Source: Saccharum officinarum (taxonomy: Eukaryota > Streptophyta > Magnoliopsida > Poales > Poaceae). Taken from it: DNA of 64,000 bases. Where the stretch lies: NCBI GenBank assembly GCA_020631735.1, contig CM036191.1, positions 40,903,335-40,967,334 of the forward strand, in the 5' to 3' direction. Positions 10,108-21,130 of the stretch are shown here, piece by piece; position 1 is the first letter of the stretch; each line of letters begins with the position of its first letter. The position numbers and the translations under genes were made by a program. The notes under the pieces are model-generated. The model was not told the DNA's origin. It did no database searches and saw only the letters and a list, made by a program, of their open reading frames with translations.

Positions 10108-10667
10108 CACAAACATGTCACATGTTTCCTAAAATTTTCTCATATCTTCATCAAAGATATTTCCCTTAGGCAAGCCATCTTTGACCCAGAAAACTTTCAT
10201 GGCAGTAAGCTAATCTGTGACCTTAACAGACCACCTCTTAAAATGTGCACCAGAAAAATTTCCGGCCTCAGCGCGTCAACAAAACTAGCCATAGATAATT
10301 CTGAAAATGGCCTAAGATAAGGTTTTTGGATTGTTAAGTAATTAGGCAATTTCCAGATTAAAAACAGAATATAAATCATGTAAAACACATGAACAAGATC
10401 AAGCATGTTTAGCATACTAGTATGACAGATCGGCATATTGGATAGTATGAACGACAAGATTAGATCATGAGGATTATACCTACTGACTGTAGCTATAGTT
10501 GTCAGTGATGCAGATGGTGGTGATGGTAGAACGAGGTCGACGTCAAAGTCGTTTATGTTGAAGTCGTCGTTGATGTCGTCAATGAGAGGTGGAGGGAGAG
10601 CTCGACGCAGTTGACAACGAATACGCCGGGACTTAGCGCCGCCTGACTTGGACGGAAGACGACTCAT
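10105..10667 (-). pseudogene. Ty1/copia gag remnant
   Basis: Read on the minus strand, the segment at about 10105-10235 gives MKVFWVKDGLPKG, a stop, then CDMFVGAV. Just upstream is MASFVDALRPEIF (about 10240-10310). Together these follow the order of the copia gag N-terminus (MASF.DALRPEKF, KRW, WV..G.P.G, FVGAV). At least one in-frame stop is present and the core KRWQ-type motif is altered. Farther upstream, 10480-10667 encodes a basic, Asp-rich leader (MSRLPSKSGGAKSRR) that may be a first exon separated by an intron. No protease, integrase or reverse transcriptase follows. The element is a dead 5' fragment of a copia retrotransposon on the minus strand. Confidence 0.58.
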
Positions 10668-11045
10668 TGTGAAAGTTGAGAGCAGTCGCACGGATAGTGC
10701 TTCCCAAAAACCTTATTCGCCTTCTCCCGGTGCAAGATCGCAAAGGCGATGGTTTCGGAGACCTGCTCATCCGGTCGCTGGTGCACGCAAGCGATCGGAC
10801 TGGAGTAGCATGCAGGTGTCGCGCGTCCGCACCCTTCACCCTGCCCTGCCCGGCCTGGCGAGGCGAGCGAGTGCGCGCGTGTGGGCTTCTCTTTCTCCTC
10901 CTCACACTAGACTTGATGAAGTGGAGAGGACTTCAACAAGCAAGGTGGTAATAAAGAGTTCCCAAATCCCCCCTTCTCACATGAATGGGCCTTTGAGATT
11001 TATTAGAAATTTTACAATTGGTTATTGGGCCAAGCCCATATAAAT
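10668..11045 (-). mobile_element. Copia LTR / untranslated leader fragment
   Basis: It lies immediately upstream (minus sense) of the gag remnant. Read on the minus strand it passes from GGGCTTGGCCCAATAACC through a GTGTGAGGAGGAG stretch into GCGCGCACTCGCTCGCCTCG. Such a layout is usual for grass copia LTR and leader sequences. No TSD was found. Confidence 0.4.
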
Positions 11046-12000
11046 TCCAATAGCTGCTGAGTCCATCCGAGGCCATGGTCGGCGTGGACGCACGGCACGG
11101 CGGCAAGGCCACGGGCGGTGGCACAGGCGCACAACATCTGTGTGCGAAAAGACATGCATGTGCCTAGCACGGCGGCGAGACCACGGGCGGCGGAGCGGGG
11201 CATACAACACAATCCGGAGATCGAAAAGCAACACAGAAAGACGAGGATCTGCTAGCATGAATAGGAGAAAAGATAGGGTTCCCAATGTAAAAATACAAGA
11301 GATAAAGAAAACAATTGATGGCTCTAACAATTTAGAAATAGACCAGGGTTCCCAATGCAAAAGCAACTGTTAGCTTCTCCTGGAATGGATGAAATGGCTT
11401 GGTTCAAGTCAAATACGTAATAAATCAAAGAAGTATCAAAAAATTTTGATGGTACCGAAAAGAAACGTACTGTGTTTTCTATATATAATTATATTTGTAG
11501 ATTTAATCTTAGCCGGAAACCATGTGTCAATATAAAGTTGGGCAAAAATTCGTTATCCCCGTCACACGAGCATGTATCTAGTATCAGCAAATATCTATAT
11601 ATTTTGAATACATGGACACACATATGAAAACACCTTAAAGAATAATACATATGCAACATCTAGATCCAGTTTTGCAACATCCAAATAAAATACTTGCAAC
11701 ACATGTTTGAAATAGAAGAATGATTTGGAGCACACACTTAGAAACAAATGTGTATAGCCATTGCAACACTTGCACAACATCTAAAACATCTGAAACACTT
11801 GAAACATATGTTTGCAACATGTGCTTTCAGCGCAATGTCACCTTGCTGCTTGGACAATTGGAGGCTCGTTGTTACATAGCTCGACGCTAGCGGGAAGGTC
11901 GGTGGTGGCGCATGGATCTCGCAGCGGCACAGAGCTTATCGGTGCGGTAGGGGTGTGGGCAACTAGATGGCCTGCTACTTCCCTGTCATTTAATTAAATA
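11046..12000. repeat. Dispersed repeats, including a weak Helitron-like end
   Basis: CTAG-T at 11578-11582 is preceded by CCCCGTCACACGAGCATGTAT, a decayed version of the Helitron end at 7860-7885. From 11583 to 11830 the sequence is a run of GCAACA(T/C)..TGAAACA words also seen at 29700-29740 and 31480-31640. Two diverged GC-rich GGCGGCG(A)GACCACGGGCGG blocks lie at 11090-11200. No gene was recognised. Confidence 0.3.
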
Positions 12001-12099
12001 CATGGACACTATTAGCACAATTATAGGCCCTAGCCCCCTTAGTTCTAAGCCAAAATTCGATGTAACATTTGGACCCCATTATAGAAGCAGCCAATCTTC

Positions 12100-12756
12100 C
12101 CAATTGGGAGGAAGCTGAAGAGACGAGCAGCAGCCGTATTCACAATGTGCCTCCTCGTCTCTCGCACTGTTTGCCTTCTCGGCTCTCGCAGCATCGCACA
12201 GCACAATACAAGTCTCGGTGACGCCCAGCTGCCAGACATGCTTTCCTGTGTCTTCGTCTTCCACCTTTTGTTCTTCCCACATGCACATAATTTTTTTTAT
12301 CGTGATGATCGCAATCTAAATTTTTCTTTCAAATTTAGGTGATATGAAGAGGAAAAAAACAATTCATAGATTTTTTAAGCCTATTGTTTCAAGTGCTAAT
12401 TCTATTCAAACTGAAAATCCCGAATCTGACAATGTACATGTGGAAGCTCCTATCGATCATGTGGAAAATCTTAATAATCAGAGTAGTAATGCTGCTGCTG
12501 CAACACCAATACAAGCCGAGGCTGCCGAGCATCAACCAATTATTGTTAGTGCATTTGAGAGAGACCTAGGTAAAAGAGTTGAAATCTGGGAACTTCCACC
12601 AGATGAACAAGATAACCTAGGAGATAATCTTATTTTCAGACGTAATATTATTCACATTTTGCATGACATTATTGCCCTGATATGTATTGTAAGAGAGTTC
12701 TGTTTTGCTTGTTATTTGTGCCACCCCTCTATGTTGGATTCCTGGCTCCGCTCCTG
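12100..12756 (+). mobile_element. Internally deleted hAT transposon
   Basis: The right end, read on the minus strand from 12756, is CAGGAGCGGAGCCAGGAATC, a standard grass hAT terminal repeat. Upstream lies an intron-like AT stretch ending CAAATTTAG (about 12337) and then a transposase N-terminus. Only the first exon remains before the terminus, so most of the element has been deleted. The left terminal repeat was not found. Confidence 0.48.
12344..12640 (+). pseudogene. hAT transposase N-terminal fragment
   Basis: The frame starts MKRKKTIHRFFKPIVS. After a polar low-complexity linker it reaches ERDLGKRVEIWELPPDEQD (residues about 66-86), the pre-zinc-finger block of hAT transposases related to the MYM-type zinc-finger protein 1 group. 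Homology stops there; the following residues are hydrophobic noise up to the hAT terminus. The TTF zinc finger, catalytic domain and dimerisation domain are absent. It is non-functional. Confidence 0.55.
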
Positions 12757-12840
12757 GTCATGTCACTGCTAACGTCGTGTGCTAGTTTTAGATGGTGGCA
12801 TGGTGGTGTTGTAGAGTGTTTGTTGTTTACTTTCGTATGT

Positions 12841-13197
12841 ACAAGTTTACTACTTTATTAATACATAGACCGGCAGTTTAACCGGCCCGGCTTATCTTGA
12901 AAAAATATCTCATTCTTGGTATGCATATAACTGTTCTGAACCATCTCTCCAAATAACATTTGAGGAATCGAACCGATGATATACGGACCACTGTATTTAG
13001 GTGTGGTGATTCAATGAACCGAAAACTAGAAACCCAATCAACACCAGCAAAAAATTTCATATCTCCCCTGCAAAATAATAAGAAGACCGGAAGACCTTGA
13101 ACGCGTGTGATTTCCTGGAAATTTTCAAAAACTTCTTTACTCCTGCGGTTCATTTGTAACACTAGGGCTGAAGAAACGGATTTTGCAAAAATCATCC
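12841..13197. other. 3' flank of the F-box paralog
   Basis: Downstream (minus sense) of the F-box-family ORF. The long overlapping frame 12878-13510 uses another frame of that ORF and is not supported. Confidence 0.4.
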
Positions 13198-14346
13198 TTA
13201 GTAACGCTTCATCTTTGAGATGTAGGTTGATAAGTAATCCATCTCGTATGGGCAGCATTCCAATGATGCATGGCAGTCGCCGATGCACCGAACAGGTGGT
13301 CGCGAGCTGCTCTGTATGTCCATGAGGAGCACCTTGTCCAACCACATGCCGATCACGCACCCGCTCTTTGGGCAGAAGGCACTCAGGTAGGTCAACTTGT
13401 TGAAGTACCATGCGATCTCTTTGTCCGGGCAACATGGCCCCAGATTCTGCACTTGGATTGATATCGTGTGCTGCAGAGTCCATTGGGCGACGCCGTTCAT
13501 CAGCACCCACACTTGGATCTGGGGGCCTCGCAGCGACCGTATCAGAGACAGCCGGCCATCGCCGGACGTTGCCAGGATAGGTTCTTCTTCACCATCATTG
13601 TTGCCAATGCCACCAGTACTGCCAAAGCATTGCTTTGGCAGCTCTGTGGTCCATGTCCGGCCAGTGTGCACATGGAGGGCGAGCGTCCCTGTGATGTAGG
13701 AATGACCTCCAGGTCCAGCAAGCCAGTACACGGTGCCACGGCTCACCTCCGTGCTGCGGCGTCCCATCCGCGGCCAGAGAGCCTGCTCCATCTCCCTGAC
13801 AGAATGCTTGACTGGCCCCCACGTCCCAGCAGAATGCTTGACTGGCCCCCACGTCCCAGCAGCACCGTCAGCGAGGGCCTCGCTGGACACAAATTTGTCT
13901 GTCCTTTTCACGGCAAGTATGCGTACCGCCAAGTCGTCGTTTGTGGCGCCAGACGGCGAGGGGTCGTCATGGCCGGTAAGCAAGACGTACATGTAGTTCG
14001 TGAATGATGCAGGTGGATGGATGAAAGTGCAGTATCGGGTGACGGGATTGCACAGGCAAAGCCTATCAGCTACGCGTGCTTTGAGCAGGATGAACCCGTC
14101 ACGGGAGCACAATAGCTCAGTGTAGAAACCTCTGATGGCGCCAGCGGCAAAGGCGGAGGCGGCCGGTATAAAGGAGTCGACTGTCTCGTAGTGCCCGCTG
14201 CCGTTTGACGGAAGCGCTGACTGGAACGGCGATGGATCCGGCGTGCGCCGCAGCCACGTTTGGTGCCTGTTCATGTGGAAGATGGCAAGGAGCAGGCTGG
14301 GATCGAAGCGGTCGAGGTGAGGACGACGGCGACGGAGGCTCGCGGC
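13198..14346 (-). CDS. F-box-family protein, 5'-truncated (F-box missing)
   Basis: An open minus-strand frame extends to an ATG at 14502, but homology to the F-box gene at 58288-59447/36249-36415 starts only at about 14346 (NAASL..., LDRFDPSLLL). From there it runs collinearly through PFQSALPSN, GFILLKAR, LC.CNPVT, GRTWT.ELP, LSLI.SL.GP.IQVWV and the C-terminal CPYEMDYLSTYISKMKRY. About the first 70 residues, with the F-box itself, are missing; the upstream codons (MTIFSKKDYT...) are unrelated. The F-box normally binds SKP1 in an SCF ubiquitin ligase, so this product could not do so. An in-frame 30-bp tandem duplication gives AGTWGPVKHS twice. The open frame makes it either a recent truncation or a protein with only the substrate-side domain; I lean to a decaying paralog. 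The name of the C-terminal domain was not settled. Confidence 0.6.
   Translation of the reverse strand, partial: AASLRRRRPHLDRFDPSLLLAIFHMNRHQTWLRRTPDPSPFQSALPSNGSGHYETVDSFIPAASAFAAGAIRGFYTELLCSRDGFILLKARVADRLCLCNPVTRYCTFIHPPASFTNYMYVLLTGHDDPSPSGATNDDLAVRILAVKRTDKFVSSEALADGAAGTWGPVKHSAGTWGPVKHSVREMEQALWPRMGRRSTEVSRGTVYWLAGPGGHSYITGTLALHVHTGRTWTTELPKQCFGSTGGIGNNDGEEEPILATSGDGRLSLIRSLRGPQIQVWVLMNGVAQWTLQHTISIQVQNLGPCCPDKEIAWYFNKLTYLSAFCPKSGCVIGMWLDKVLLMDIQSSSRPPVRCIGDCHASLECCPYEMDYLSTYISKMKRY
13801..13860. repeat. 30-bp tandem duplication inside the F-box paralog
   Basis: Two identical 30-bp units, 13801-13830 and 13831-13860. The length is a multiple of three, so the frame is kept and ten residues are doubled. 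The paralog at 58-59 kb lacks it. Confidence 0.9.
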
Positions 14347-14470
14347 GTTGCTGGTATAGTTGGACTTATATAGTTGGACTTCAAACAGTATCCGATCCTG
14401 TTCCCTCAAAAGACAGTGTATCCGATCTGAAATTGGAACTTGTGTGAAACTCTGAAGTCGATCTGAACCA

Positions 14471-14624
14471 ATTGTGTAATCTTTTTTAGAAAAAATCGTC
14501 ATTTAGTTGTGTAATACCTGTCTAAGAATAGGATTCGATATAATATAATTGTGTAATCTTTTTTAGAAAAAAATCGTCATTTGGTTGTGTAATACCTGTC
14601 TAACAATAGGATTCGATATAATAT
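14471..14624. repeat. 77-bp tandem duplication
   Basis: Units 14471-14547 and 14548-14624 begin ATTGTGTAATCTTTTTTAGA and differ at a few positions. They lie just upstream of the truncated F-box ORF; the first unit overlaps the unrelated N-terminal codons. Confidence 0.85.
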
Positions 14625-14970
14625 ACCAAGCTGTGAAAAGCTAGCTGCGCAATCTTACTTGCAGTCCACATACCTATATATAGAATCATACTACCAAATA
14701 CTTTTTATATAGAATCATACTGCCAAATTCTATTTTTTTGAGAATTACGCCTACAACTAAAAGCATAGCGCCGTTAAATTATAAAATAAATCTAGAAAAA
14801 TACAAACACTCATGTTAACTCGAGGACTTAAACTTGGGTGAGCAGGTTCCAATATAAGGAACCCAACCAGCTGATCTATGATCAGATCGCTACTGCCAAA
14901 TACTTACATACACCATATTTTTATTTTTTCTGGTACTCCATGCATATCGTATCTTCTAAAATTTATTACT
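14577..14970. repeat. Duplicated segment, copy 1
   Basis: TTGGTTGTGTAATACCTGTC, then CCAAGCTGTGAAAAGCTAGC, AGTCCACATAC and TACTGCCAAATACTTACATA match 16603-16790 in the same order. This copy is longer because of an extra block at about 14700-14900. No gene. Confidence 0.65.
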
Positions 14971-15169
14971 CCCTGCTTTAGATGGTTTGGATGTTTTTCT
15001 TTTTTCGATTTGTGATCCAAAATATACCGGGACTTGTTTGTATCACATATCATTATAATTTTTAATTATACAATATTAATTACTCCCTGCCTTAGCTAAC
15101 ATATGTATGTAGTCAATAGATTGTTTTTGTGTTTTTGTCAGTGTTGTAAACCACTGGCTAGTAAATTTC

Positions 15170-16064
15170 TGTGGATGCGCATTTAGACTCGGATGGTGAG
15201 CGAGGTGGGCACAAGGGATTATACTGATTTGGGCAAAATGTCCCTAGTCCAGTCACGGCCCTCGTGCTACCCGCTCTATGTTATGTTTGCAGTAGGGGTT
15301 ACAAACGGGCGAGAGAGGGAGAGGGCTCCCAAGTCTCTCTATGTGTTGTTGCGATCGTGTGAACAAGTAATGTTCCGTGATCTGGACGGGGTCCCAAGCC
15401 CTCCTTTTTATAGCTCAAGGGAGGAGCTCTGGGTTACATGGTGAGAAGAGAGGAGAAAAGAGGAAAAGAAGAAAGAAAAAATAGAGAAACACAGGAGAAG
15501 AAGCTTCAGTGCCCGTGCCATTCCTCTCCTATGGGTGGGCCCTGCTGGCCCGGTCGACGAGGATGGGGCGGCTCCTCACGTTGTGGCCCTGTTCGCCACT
15601 GTGGCAACAGTGGCGTGCCGTTCGCCTGATCATTGCGTTCCGGGTCGTTATGGCTTGCGGCGTGGTCTACGACCCCCTTGATTGGCGCCGTCCTCTCCTA
15701 TACTGCGGCATGGACCCGTAGTACAAGCTCCCACATTCGGAGTGGTTGGGGGACAGCCCGGCCCTTTTGTGGGTCCAGGCATTTTCCGCCCGACCCTTGG
15801 ACCCGCTCCAAGCTGTCGGCCAAGGCGGAGCCCGCGCTTCAGCCATCGGGTGAGGCGGTGCCCGCACCTGAGGAGCCGGGTGAGGCGGGCCCGCGCCCGA
15901 GGGGTCGGGTGAGATGGAGCTGGCGTCTTAGCCGTCGGATGAAGCTGAGTCCCTTTCGGAGGGCTTAGGTTAGATCATGGTCATGCTCCAAGTCTCCTAG
16001 GCGGCTTAGCGCTAATGGCCATTAAGCTTCCCTTATCTGGGTACTCTAATATTGGTACCCAACA
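15170..16064 (-). mobile_element. Solo or partial gypsy-type LTR
   Basis: The minus strand begins TGTTGGGTACCAATATTAGA at 16064. It carries a GC-rich minisatellite of about 30 bp units (15810-15950), a TATA box CTATAAAAAGG near 15405, a transcribed part with CGTTTGTAACCCCTACTGC, and then AATCCCTTGTGCCCACCTCG near 15200. That order (U3, TATA, R/U5) is that of an LTR. The 3' end is not sharply defined and no TSD was confirmed; GTATT follows the 5' end. GC-rich open frames over it are not genes. Confidence 0.5.
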
Positions 16065-17001
16065 GTATTTTTTTAAAAAAAACATTTTCTGATGTCTTTA
16101 AATATTTGGATATTGAGATGTGAATAAGAAACACAAATAATACAATGATTATCATAACTTTTTAAACTTTTGCGCATGTAATTAAGAGAATGGATTTTTT
16201 GCTTGGAAATCTGTTTCCAATAAAAATATTACATTTTCCTGGCTCTATATATTAATGTTTTTATGGCCAGCCTAGCTACCTATACGATTACCAAGTCACC
16301 TCCCCTTGCCTCATTGCGGCAGGCGTGGAAAACGGTGCTGGGGCCCAGCAGTCGCCAGCGCTTGGTTCAACACGCGGCGCGGCCTCAAAATCCCATAGCG
16401 TGGCTATGGATTTGGGCTGGTAGCTTGTGTGGGGCCCACCGGTCTCTCTCTTTGGGTAACCATGATGGGTTTGCTTATGTGGTTTAGAACAGGGACAGAG
16501 GGAGGTTTCCTCCTATACCTTGTATGAACTCGGAGTCTCGGGGCGCGCCCAAGACAAATTTTTGGACGAAAGGCCTCCATAATTTTAGGTGTAACAGATT
16601 GGTCATTTGGTTGTGTACTACCTGTCTTAGAATATGATTCGATAATATACTAAGCTGTGAAAAAAAATAGCTGCACAATCTTACTTGGAGTCCACATACA
16701 TATATAAAATCGTACTGCCAAATACTTACATACACCATATTTTACTTGTTCTCGTATTTGATGCATCTTCTAAAATTTGTGTTCTCAAAGTCTTCCAAAT
16801 TTGTGTCATTTTCCAGGTTTTTTCAGTACAGATCTACAAATACATCTTACATTTCAAACTACATTATTTAACTGTTAAATTTTTTTAAATTTCTTAATAC
16901 TTTTTAATTCCTTGACAAATCACATATCAATAACCCTGGTAATTCATTTTAAGTTGTATTAATACTCCATAAAAAATTTTGTTAAGATGTTATTTCATAT
17001 T
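16065..17001. other. Flank with duplicated segment, copy 2
   Basis: 16603-16790 repeats 14577-14970 (see copy 1). The stretch 16263-16490 has an open frame with no known domain. The rest is AT-rich. Confidence 0.4.
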
Positions 17002-19724
17002 TGTAACACCCTAAAATTTGCATTATTTTAAAATAGGAGAATTTGTTTTATTTGCGCAATTTTGTGAGCATTTTAACCTAGTGAAATAATAATTTTCATG
17101 AAATTAAAATCCACTATAAGGTTAGACACATGCTTGCTTAATCATGCTGTTGCATACCTTGTTTTGTATTGAATGTTGTTTGAGAATTTCAAAAGAGAAT
17201 TCAAATTCTATTTAAATCTTTATTTGAAAATGTATTTGGAAGATTTGAAAAAGAAAAGGAAAAGAGTTAGGAATTAACCTTTCTTCGGTTTCGGCCCGAA
17301 GGCCCAGCCTGACCTCCTTCCCCTGCTGGCCCGTGGCCTTTTTCCCGACGGCCGCGCCTCTCTTGGTGGGCCGAGCCCAGCTCGTCACGGTCCAACCTGT
17401 TACTGCCCAAGCCACCGCGCCTTCCCCTCTCTCTCTTGTCTCACTGATCTCCCGGGCCCGCGCTACAGCGGCATCTTCCACCTCCCGCTCGTAACCGAGC
17501 CGGTCACTCGACCGAGTCCGATGCTGCCCCGTCTCCCCTCCCCTCTGCCTTGGCCTGCACGCTTAGCCGCCCTTAAATAGCAGCCGCGGCCGTACCGTCC
17601 CTCCCCACGCCGCCCTAATCCTGAGCCGCACCTTCGGATAAAGAGGAAGCCATCGCACCCGTGCTGCCACCGTCCAAGCTCGAAAGCCGCCGACTTTGGA
17701 GCCGCCGGTCGTCAAGTCTTCGTCTCCGGCCCCGTTTTTCTCCTTCGGTGAATGCAGATGGAGCTTCTCTTTCTTCCCGTGATGTTTTCGAGTCGAATCA
17801 TGGTCTCTAGGGCCTCAACGTGTGCACCGGCGAGAAATCCCGCCACCGGCCATGGCCTCCACCGCGCCGATCACTGTAGCCGGCCGGAACCTTCTTTCTT
17901 ATTTCCTTCAAGCTAATCTCGGCCGTCCGTTTCAGATCTAACGAATGGGATCAGCCGATACCCCTTCGTTTGGTTGATTTGCTTAACAGCCCCTGAGTTT
18001 CTTTACTTTTGAACCCGCGGTCCATAAGCGTAAAGCCCGAGTACGCTTTATCCTTTTGAAAGCGTAAACTCAGTCGGTTTAGGTGAAAATACGTTTTCTA
18101 GTATTTACAGATTTGCCACTAGGTTTATTTAGGTCATAAAATCTCCGTTTTAACTCCGATTTGATCCGTTCAAGTTACGTTAGGGTCATAATTTCATACT
18201 CTACCTATTAGTACTACTGTATAGTAGATTTTCCACTTTTAAATTTTGTGGTTAGATTTAATCTATTACTTTAATAAAGTAAATCTTGTTTAAATCATAA
18301 CTTTTCCGTTTTAGCTCCGATTTACGTGAAATTCGCGTCTGTATGATCCTAGAGCGATGTAGATTTGTTTTAAAAACTTTTCATCTTATTTTTCTATTGT
18401 TGCTGTACTGTTCTAATTGTAGCTTTGTTTGCTTTGCATGATTGCTCTTGGATGATTGTTGTTGATGTGTTAATTGAGAATAGACGGTGATCAGTTCATT
18501 GGTGATCAAGAGTACTATTACGAGTCGGATCAACAGGATCAACTAGATCAAGGCAAGTATAGCATGGGACTATCCTTGTTACCTATTCACTTTAATTCAC
18601 TCAATTCATCATGCATGTGTTTCCTTGTTAAGGATGCCTTAGTGTTGATCTTATTCCTTGTATCCTATGGTTATGGCATTGGGTAGTGGCTAGTGCTCAC
18701 ATAAACAATGATCTTGTAATTTGACTAATGATATATGCAATAAGTCTAAAAGATGATTTTTAGCAACAGGGAACAAGAGGGCTAGAGTTTTCTCTAGATT
18801 CCTTTCTGTAAGGACTTATCTGTAAGCGAATATTCAGGACTTACAGTACAACTGTGAGGGCTACATGGCTCTGGTTTTAGTCATATAAGAGGACATTTTC
18901 TATCTTGTTAGTGGTTACCTTTAAGGCGCAAGAGGGGTTGTGTTCCGGGTTGGGTGTAGTGCGGCTCCTGTTCTTATGAGTATAGGCTGCGTGTCATTGT
19001 GCCATACGGAAGGGGGGCTCTACATTTGCAGGCCACAGAAACCTAGCGGCCCTAACTTGTTAGACGAACCTTGGAAAGACTTCATAGTGAAACTTAATTG
19101 TCCAATGGGGAGTCATGAACTCGGACTGTTGGGGATCACGACTCAAAGTGAAAGTGTACAACCTCTGCAGAGTGTAAAACTGGTATATCAGCCGTGCTCA
19201 CGGACACGAGCGGCCTTGGACCCTTACGGAATAGAGATCACTATTAATTTACTTGTTCTTGCTATTCATTATTCTCTTTACATGATCATGTGTTCATTAA
19301 GGGAACATCACCTATTTGATGCTACTCAATTGCTTAAAATATGATCAAATAAAAGTTACATGCAGTTGAACCTGTGTCATGCCTCTTGAGCCTCATGAAC
19401 CCCATGTTATGCTTGTTGAGTTCGACATGGACTCACCCTTGCTATTTTCCACACATCTCAGGAAGGGTACCAGACTGCTAGGTTCTGGAATTGTTAGGCT
19501 TGTGATCAACCAGTCAGTTTGATCCTGGAGGGAAGGTTACACCCGGTGTTCGGAGTTGTCTTGCTGCTGGGTTGCTCTCTAAGGTTATAACTTATACTAT
19601 TGCGTTATGTTTATTAAGCATTTGTCTCTTGATATTACCCCTATCTGCAGCTATATGTGAGATTTGACCTCTTTATTTCACATATAGTGTATATCTGGTT
19701 TTGTCCTTAAAACTGGGTATGACA
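17002..19724 (+). mobile_element. Solo LTR (large-LTR family), plus orientation
   Basis: Starts TGTAACACCCTAAAATTTG and ends AACTGGGTATGACA. It is flanked by perfect 5-bp duplications ATATT at 16997-17001 and 19725-19729. The 2,723-bp sequence is collinear with the LTRs at 38702-41624 and 54350-57270 and with the minus-strand solo LTR at 23529-26394. There is no internal region, so it arose by recombination between the LTRs of a complete insertion. It contains a GC-rich U3-like zone (17280-17720), a CTTAAATAGC core-promoter candidate at about 17571, an exon-like block at 18484-18552, and a conserved zone at 18780-19240 (CTTGTTAGACGAACCT and neighbours). Confidence 0.92.
18484..18552 (+). other. 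Exon-like acidic block inside the LTR
   Basis: After a T-rich stretch ending in AG, the frame reads DGDQFIGDQEYYYESD and continues QQDQLDQ. It ends AAG before GCAAGTAT, which resembles a splice donor. Equivalent blocks at the same LTR position occur in the other family members (24752-24830 minus, 40278-40349 and 55925-55996 plus). Function unknown. Confidence 0.4.
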
Positions 19725-20014
19725 ATATTAGTTCATATACACTGAAATAGTCATACAGATGCTCCCCCAAAGAAAATACTGGGGCAAAGCAAAACCTCGC
19801 AATCGCTTAAACTGCAGCTAATCCCAGCTCATTTACCAGAGCAACTGAACGAGATAATCAAACAAAATCCTTCAGTTTACTAACAAACATGAAGAGGATC
19901 CCAAGAATTAATTTTTGCAAAATTTGCTACGGTTCTCTTACGGATAATTAAAGTAGTACACTAAACCAAATCAGAAAACTAGAGCCTCAATAGTACCTAC
20001 CTAAAAGGCTAGAA

Positions 20015-20095
20015 CTAGAAGTTCTTCATGTTTGAGATGTAAGTTGACCAATCCATCTCGTGCGGGTAGTAGTCATATCGGCCTTTCTTGCCGCC
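20015..20095 (-). pseudogene. F-box paralog C-terminal relic
   Basis: The minus strand encodes GRYDYYPHEMDWSTYISNMK, then NF and a stop (stop at 20015-20017). This is the C-terminal signature of the F-box family in this window (compare ..YCWPYEMD.SSTYISKMKHF at 36249). The homology ends abruptly at about 20095, where LINE sequence begins on the other strand. A further scrap, CCGTCACGGGATTGCACAG at about 20550, resembles the CNPVT-coding part of the same family. Only the last 27 or so codons survive. Confidence 0.6.
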
Positions 20096-20440
20096 GGATG
20101 AAACTATGATCACATCATATTCCACCGCACCTTGGCTACGGCTTTCTGTGAGAAGATTGGCAGCCCTCAGGTTCCACCGGTCTACGAACTATGGCTCACC
20201 AGTCTCCGATACCGCCAAGGATGACAGAGGCACTGAAGCCAACGTTCCTCATACTCTGCCATTGCGAACTCTGGAAGCACCGTCACGATGTGATCTTTCG
20301 GAAAATGCAGCCAAACCTACAATAAAATTGGAGCTGCCCGCTACCACCTCACTTTCGTTGTAAAGTGACCGAGTGGTGTCATTCTCTCTGAATCTAATCT
20401 CTCCCGCCCTCTATGCATTTGTAACTCCAAACTCGTTTGG
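20096..20440 (+). pseudogene. LINE (non-LTR retrotransposon) C-terminal fragment
   Basis: The plus-strand frames include DHIIFHRTLATAFCEKIG and LWKHRHDVIFRKMQPNL, then an EWCHSL block. This is the order seen after the reverse transcriptase of plant LINEs (zinc-binding H..CPFA..FW, then W..WK.RN...F, then C..E...W). Stops and frame changes occur between blocks. No poly-A tail was seen. Confidence 0.45.
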
Positions 20441-20689
20441 GCTCAATGCCCTCCACCACGGACCATATCAACATCAGTAGTTAAATATATCAGGTGGAGA
20501 TTCTTCGTCCTGTTGACCCTTGAAAAAAACAGAGATCAGGTCTGCTGCCCGTCACGGGATTGCACAGCCAGTTCTTATTACTAGATAGGCGTATGTCCTG
20601 GTTACTCACATGACGGATGCATGGAGGACGTGTTTTGCATATGGATCGACGTGTTCCTATCGTCCTCCAGTGCTATATGTTTGTTGACT

Positions 20690-20830
20690 AACTCGAGTGA
20701 GAAACTAATAATGAGTGCTTGTGCTGCTTAGTGCTGCAGTTGTGTAAATTTTTTGTTTCCCTAACGCTAGAGTCAAATTTGTTGTTTCCCTTTATCACTG
20801 TATAATGAAGATATTAGATTAATAAGGATC
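20690..20830. repeat. Dispersed duplicate of 35620-35790
   Basis: TAATAATGAGTGCTT, CTTAGTGCTGCAGTT, CTAACGCTAG.GTCAAATTTG and AATGAAGATATTAGATTAAT occur in the same order at 35620-35790. Both copies adjoin F-box remnants. Confidence 0.6.
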
Positions 20831-20879
20831 TACTAGGTAAATAAATCACAAAAAGAAATAGAAAAAATAATCAAAATTG

Positions 20880-21130
20880 CTGTGGAACCCCTAAATGACC
20901 ATGAGCCGTTCATTTAATTAGATCGGAAGGTTGATATCATCTATTACTTCCTAGGAGGTAATAGTTTAATATATAATTATTTAATTTTAAATTTTGTAAA
21001 GTAGGATAAATAAGGAAAGTTTTAGATATAATATTTTTTCTAGATATAATTTATGCATGATCTGTTATTAGATATGGTAAATCATTTTATTTTGCAACTT
21101 TGGATATGATGTAATTTTATTAGCATTAAC
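20880..21130 (+). repeat. AT-rich dispersed repeat (inverted partner at 35315)
   Basis: Words such as CATCTATTAC.TCCTAGGAGG, TAGGATAAATAAG.AAAGTTT and GGTAAATCATTTTATTTTGC match the reverse complement of 35315-35610. This is an old non-coding element; type unknown. Confidence 0.5.

Noticed and set aside
10633..11212. Overlapping Arg-rich frames on both strands
   Set aside because: They cover the GC-rich LTR/leader next to the copia gag remnant; no conserved domain and both strands open.
12878..13510. 210-codon minus-strand open frame
   Set aside because: It overlaps the 3' half of the F-box paralog in another frame; the true frame carries the conserved C-terminus down to 13198.
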